Source of the DNA: Actinomycetota bacterium
GTDB taxonomy: Bacteria > Actinomycetota > Acidimicrobiia > Acidimicrobiales > Microtrichaceae
NCBI GenBank assembly: GCA_016703525.1
Contig: JADJBW010000001.1
Span: forward strand, 124,001 to 188,000
Direction of reading: 5' to 3'
DNA: 64,000 nt
This document shows positions 63,451-64,000 of the stretch, in pieces. Both the position numbers and the translations under genes were made by a program. The notes under the pieces were generated by a model. It worked only from the letters and a program-made list of their open reading frames with translations, did no database searches and had not been told where the DNA came from. Every line of letters starts with the position of its first letter. Positions within the stretch are counted from its first letter, which is position 1.

Positions 63451-64000
63451 ATGGGTCGTGACAGCCGGGCCGTTGCGCACCCGGCGCTGCTCGCTCTCGC
63501 CCTGATGTGCGGCGCGCTGCTCGCCGTCGCCGTGGTTGGGTTGCCGGCGGAGCGGGCCACCGGCATTGCGGACGTGCCCGCTCGCACGCCCGCTCGCGAG
63601 CTCGACCAGTTCCTCCGCGACTGGCGCGTCTGGCGCACAGCGGAGGTCGTGATCGATGAGACCGAGTTGCGCCGTCTCGCCGACGATCGAGACGCCGGTT
63701 CAGGAGGCCTCCGAACGACGACCCGCATCGTGCAGACGTCGACCGAACGCCTCGTCGGCACCGGTGACGATGTCGCCGGTGTGGTGAACGGCCGCGCGGT
63801 GGGCTGTGCGGCCGACCCGTTGGGGTGTCGTGACGATGGCCCGGCATCTCGTCGAGCCGACCTGACCGACGAGATGGCGGCGATTCGCGCCGAGCTCTCC
63901 GGGCCGCGACCGCGCTACCGGCTTCGTGCCATCGACGGCGGGTGCTACCTCATTCGCCGGATCCGTGCGCGCTCGTCGATTCGATGGGGCGAGCGCGCCG
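63451..64000 (+). CDS. Secreted or membrane-anchored hypothetical protein, truncated by the window end
   Basis: An ATG at 63451 opens a frame that stays open to the last base (183 codons seen). It starts with a hydrophobic N-terminus (about 10-30, PALLALALMCGALLAVAVVGL) after a basic lead-in, like a signal peptide or anchor. The mature part has WRVWRTAEVVIDETELRRLAD, two cysteines close together (GCAADPLGC) and GGCYLIRRIRARSS near the edge. No family is recognised. The remainder lies outside the window. Confidence 0.6.
   Translation, partial: MGRDSRAVAHPALLALALMCGALLAVAVVGLPAERATGIADVPARTPARELDQFLRDWRVWRTAEVVIDETELRRLADDRDAGSGGLRTTTRIVQTSTERLVGTGDDVAGVVNGRAVGCAADPLGCRDDGPASRRADLTDEMAAIRAELSGPRPRYRLRAIDGGCYLIRRIRARSSIRWGERA

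Overview
The window looks like the replication-origin region of a high-GC, mycothiol-type actinobacterium. The DUF721, DUF3566, DUF4012, DUF5318 and DUF6457 families, the Rpf-domain lipoprotein and the mycothiol-dependent isomerase-family protein all fit. An Acidimicrobiia (Ilumatobacter-like) lineage is my best inference from gene order and protein style; I could not test it by search. Start codons are often GTG, and four-base NTGA overlaps (stop of one gene inside the start of the next) are very common, so many operons look translationally coupled.

Layout. 1-11.7 kb is the origin cluster: dnaA, a DnaA-box-rich oriC, dnaN, recF, an unexpected sulfatase-superfamily hydrolase, DUF721, gyrB, gyrA, a TadE/G-like protein and DUF3566. 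11.7-20.5 kb holds tRNA-Ile, a dehydrogenase-like protein, a WhiG/FliA-type sigma factor, an inositol-monophosphatase-family enzyme, small DUF proteins, a nitrilase-family amidase and a DUF4012/DUF6457/dipeptidase operon. 20.5-33 kb is more accessory: SDR plus CmcJ/NvfI-type enzyme, ECF sigma with a membrane partner, GH16 and GH3 glycoside hydrolases, an AlbA_2 ATPase, a resuscitation-factor-like lipoprotein, an ABC exporter, three tRNAs (Arg, Ser, Ser), and a GNAT toxin-like gene whose antitoxin is decapitated beside tRNA-Ser(TGA). 33-42 kb carries pheA, an aminotransferase, a desaturase with a divergent PaaX regulator, an MBL hydrolase, an AI-2E-type transporter and a thioredoxin/DoxX redox cluster. 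42.5-48.2 kb is a methylmalonyl-CoA mutase operon (mutA, mutB, an acyltransferase, meaB). 48-58 kb has a protease, gluQ, a VOC/CMD/P450 operon, ino1 with its PadR regulator, a class A penicillin-binding protein and panB. 58.9-62.4 kb is the rpsF-ssb-rpsR-rplI operon and dnaB, followed by a methyltransferase and a truncated secreted protein.

The most interesting non-coding signals are: nine same-strand DnaA-box-like 9-mers spaced about 11 bp apart just upstream of dnaB; a 19-bp element shared by oriC and the gyrB leader; and four copies of a 51-bp nested-hairpin repeat, two of which occupy the place where the N-terminus of the mutase small subunit should be encoded.

Three genes (gyrA, the WhiG-like sigma factor and the MBL hydrolase) are each broken by a 1-2 nt indel in a C run or dinucleotide repeat. 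Because gyrA is essential, sequencing or assembly error is the most likely cause, and those genes are annotated as spans across the indel.
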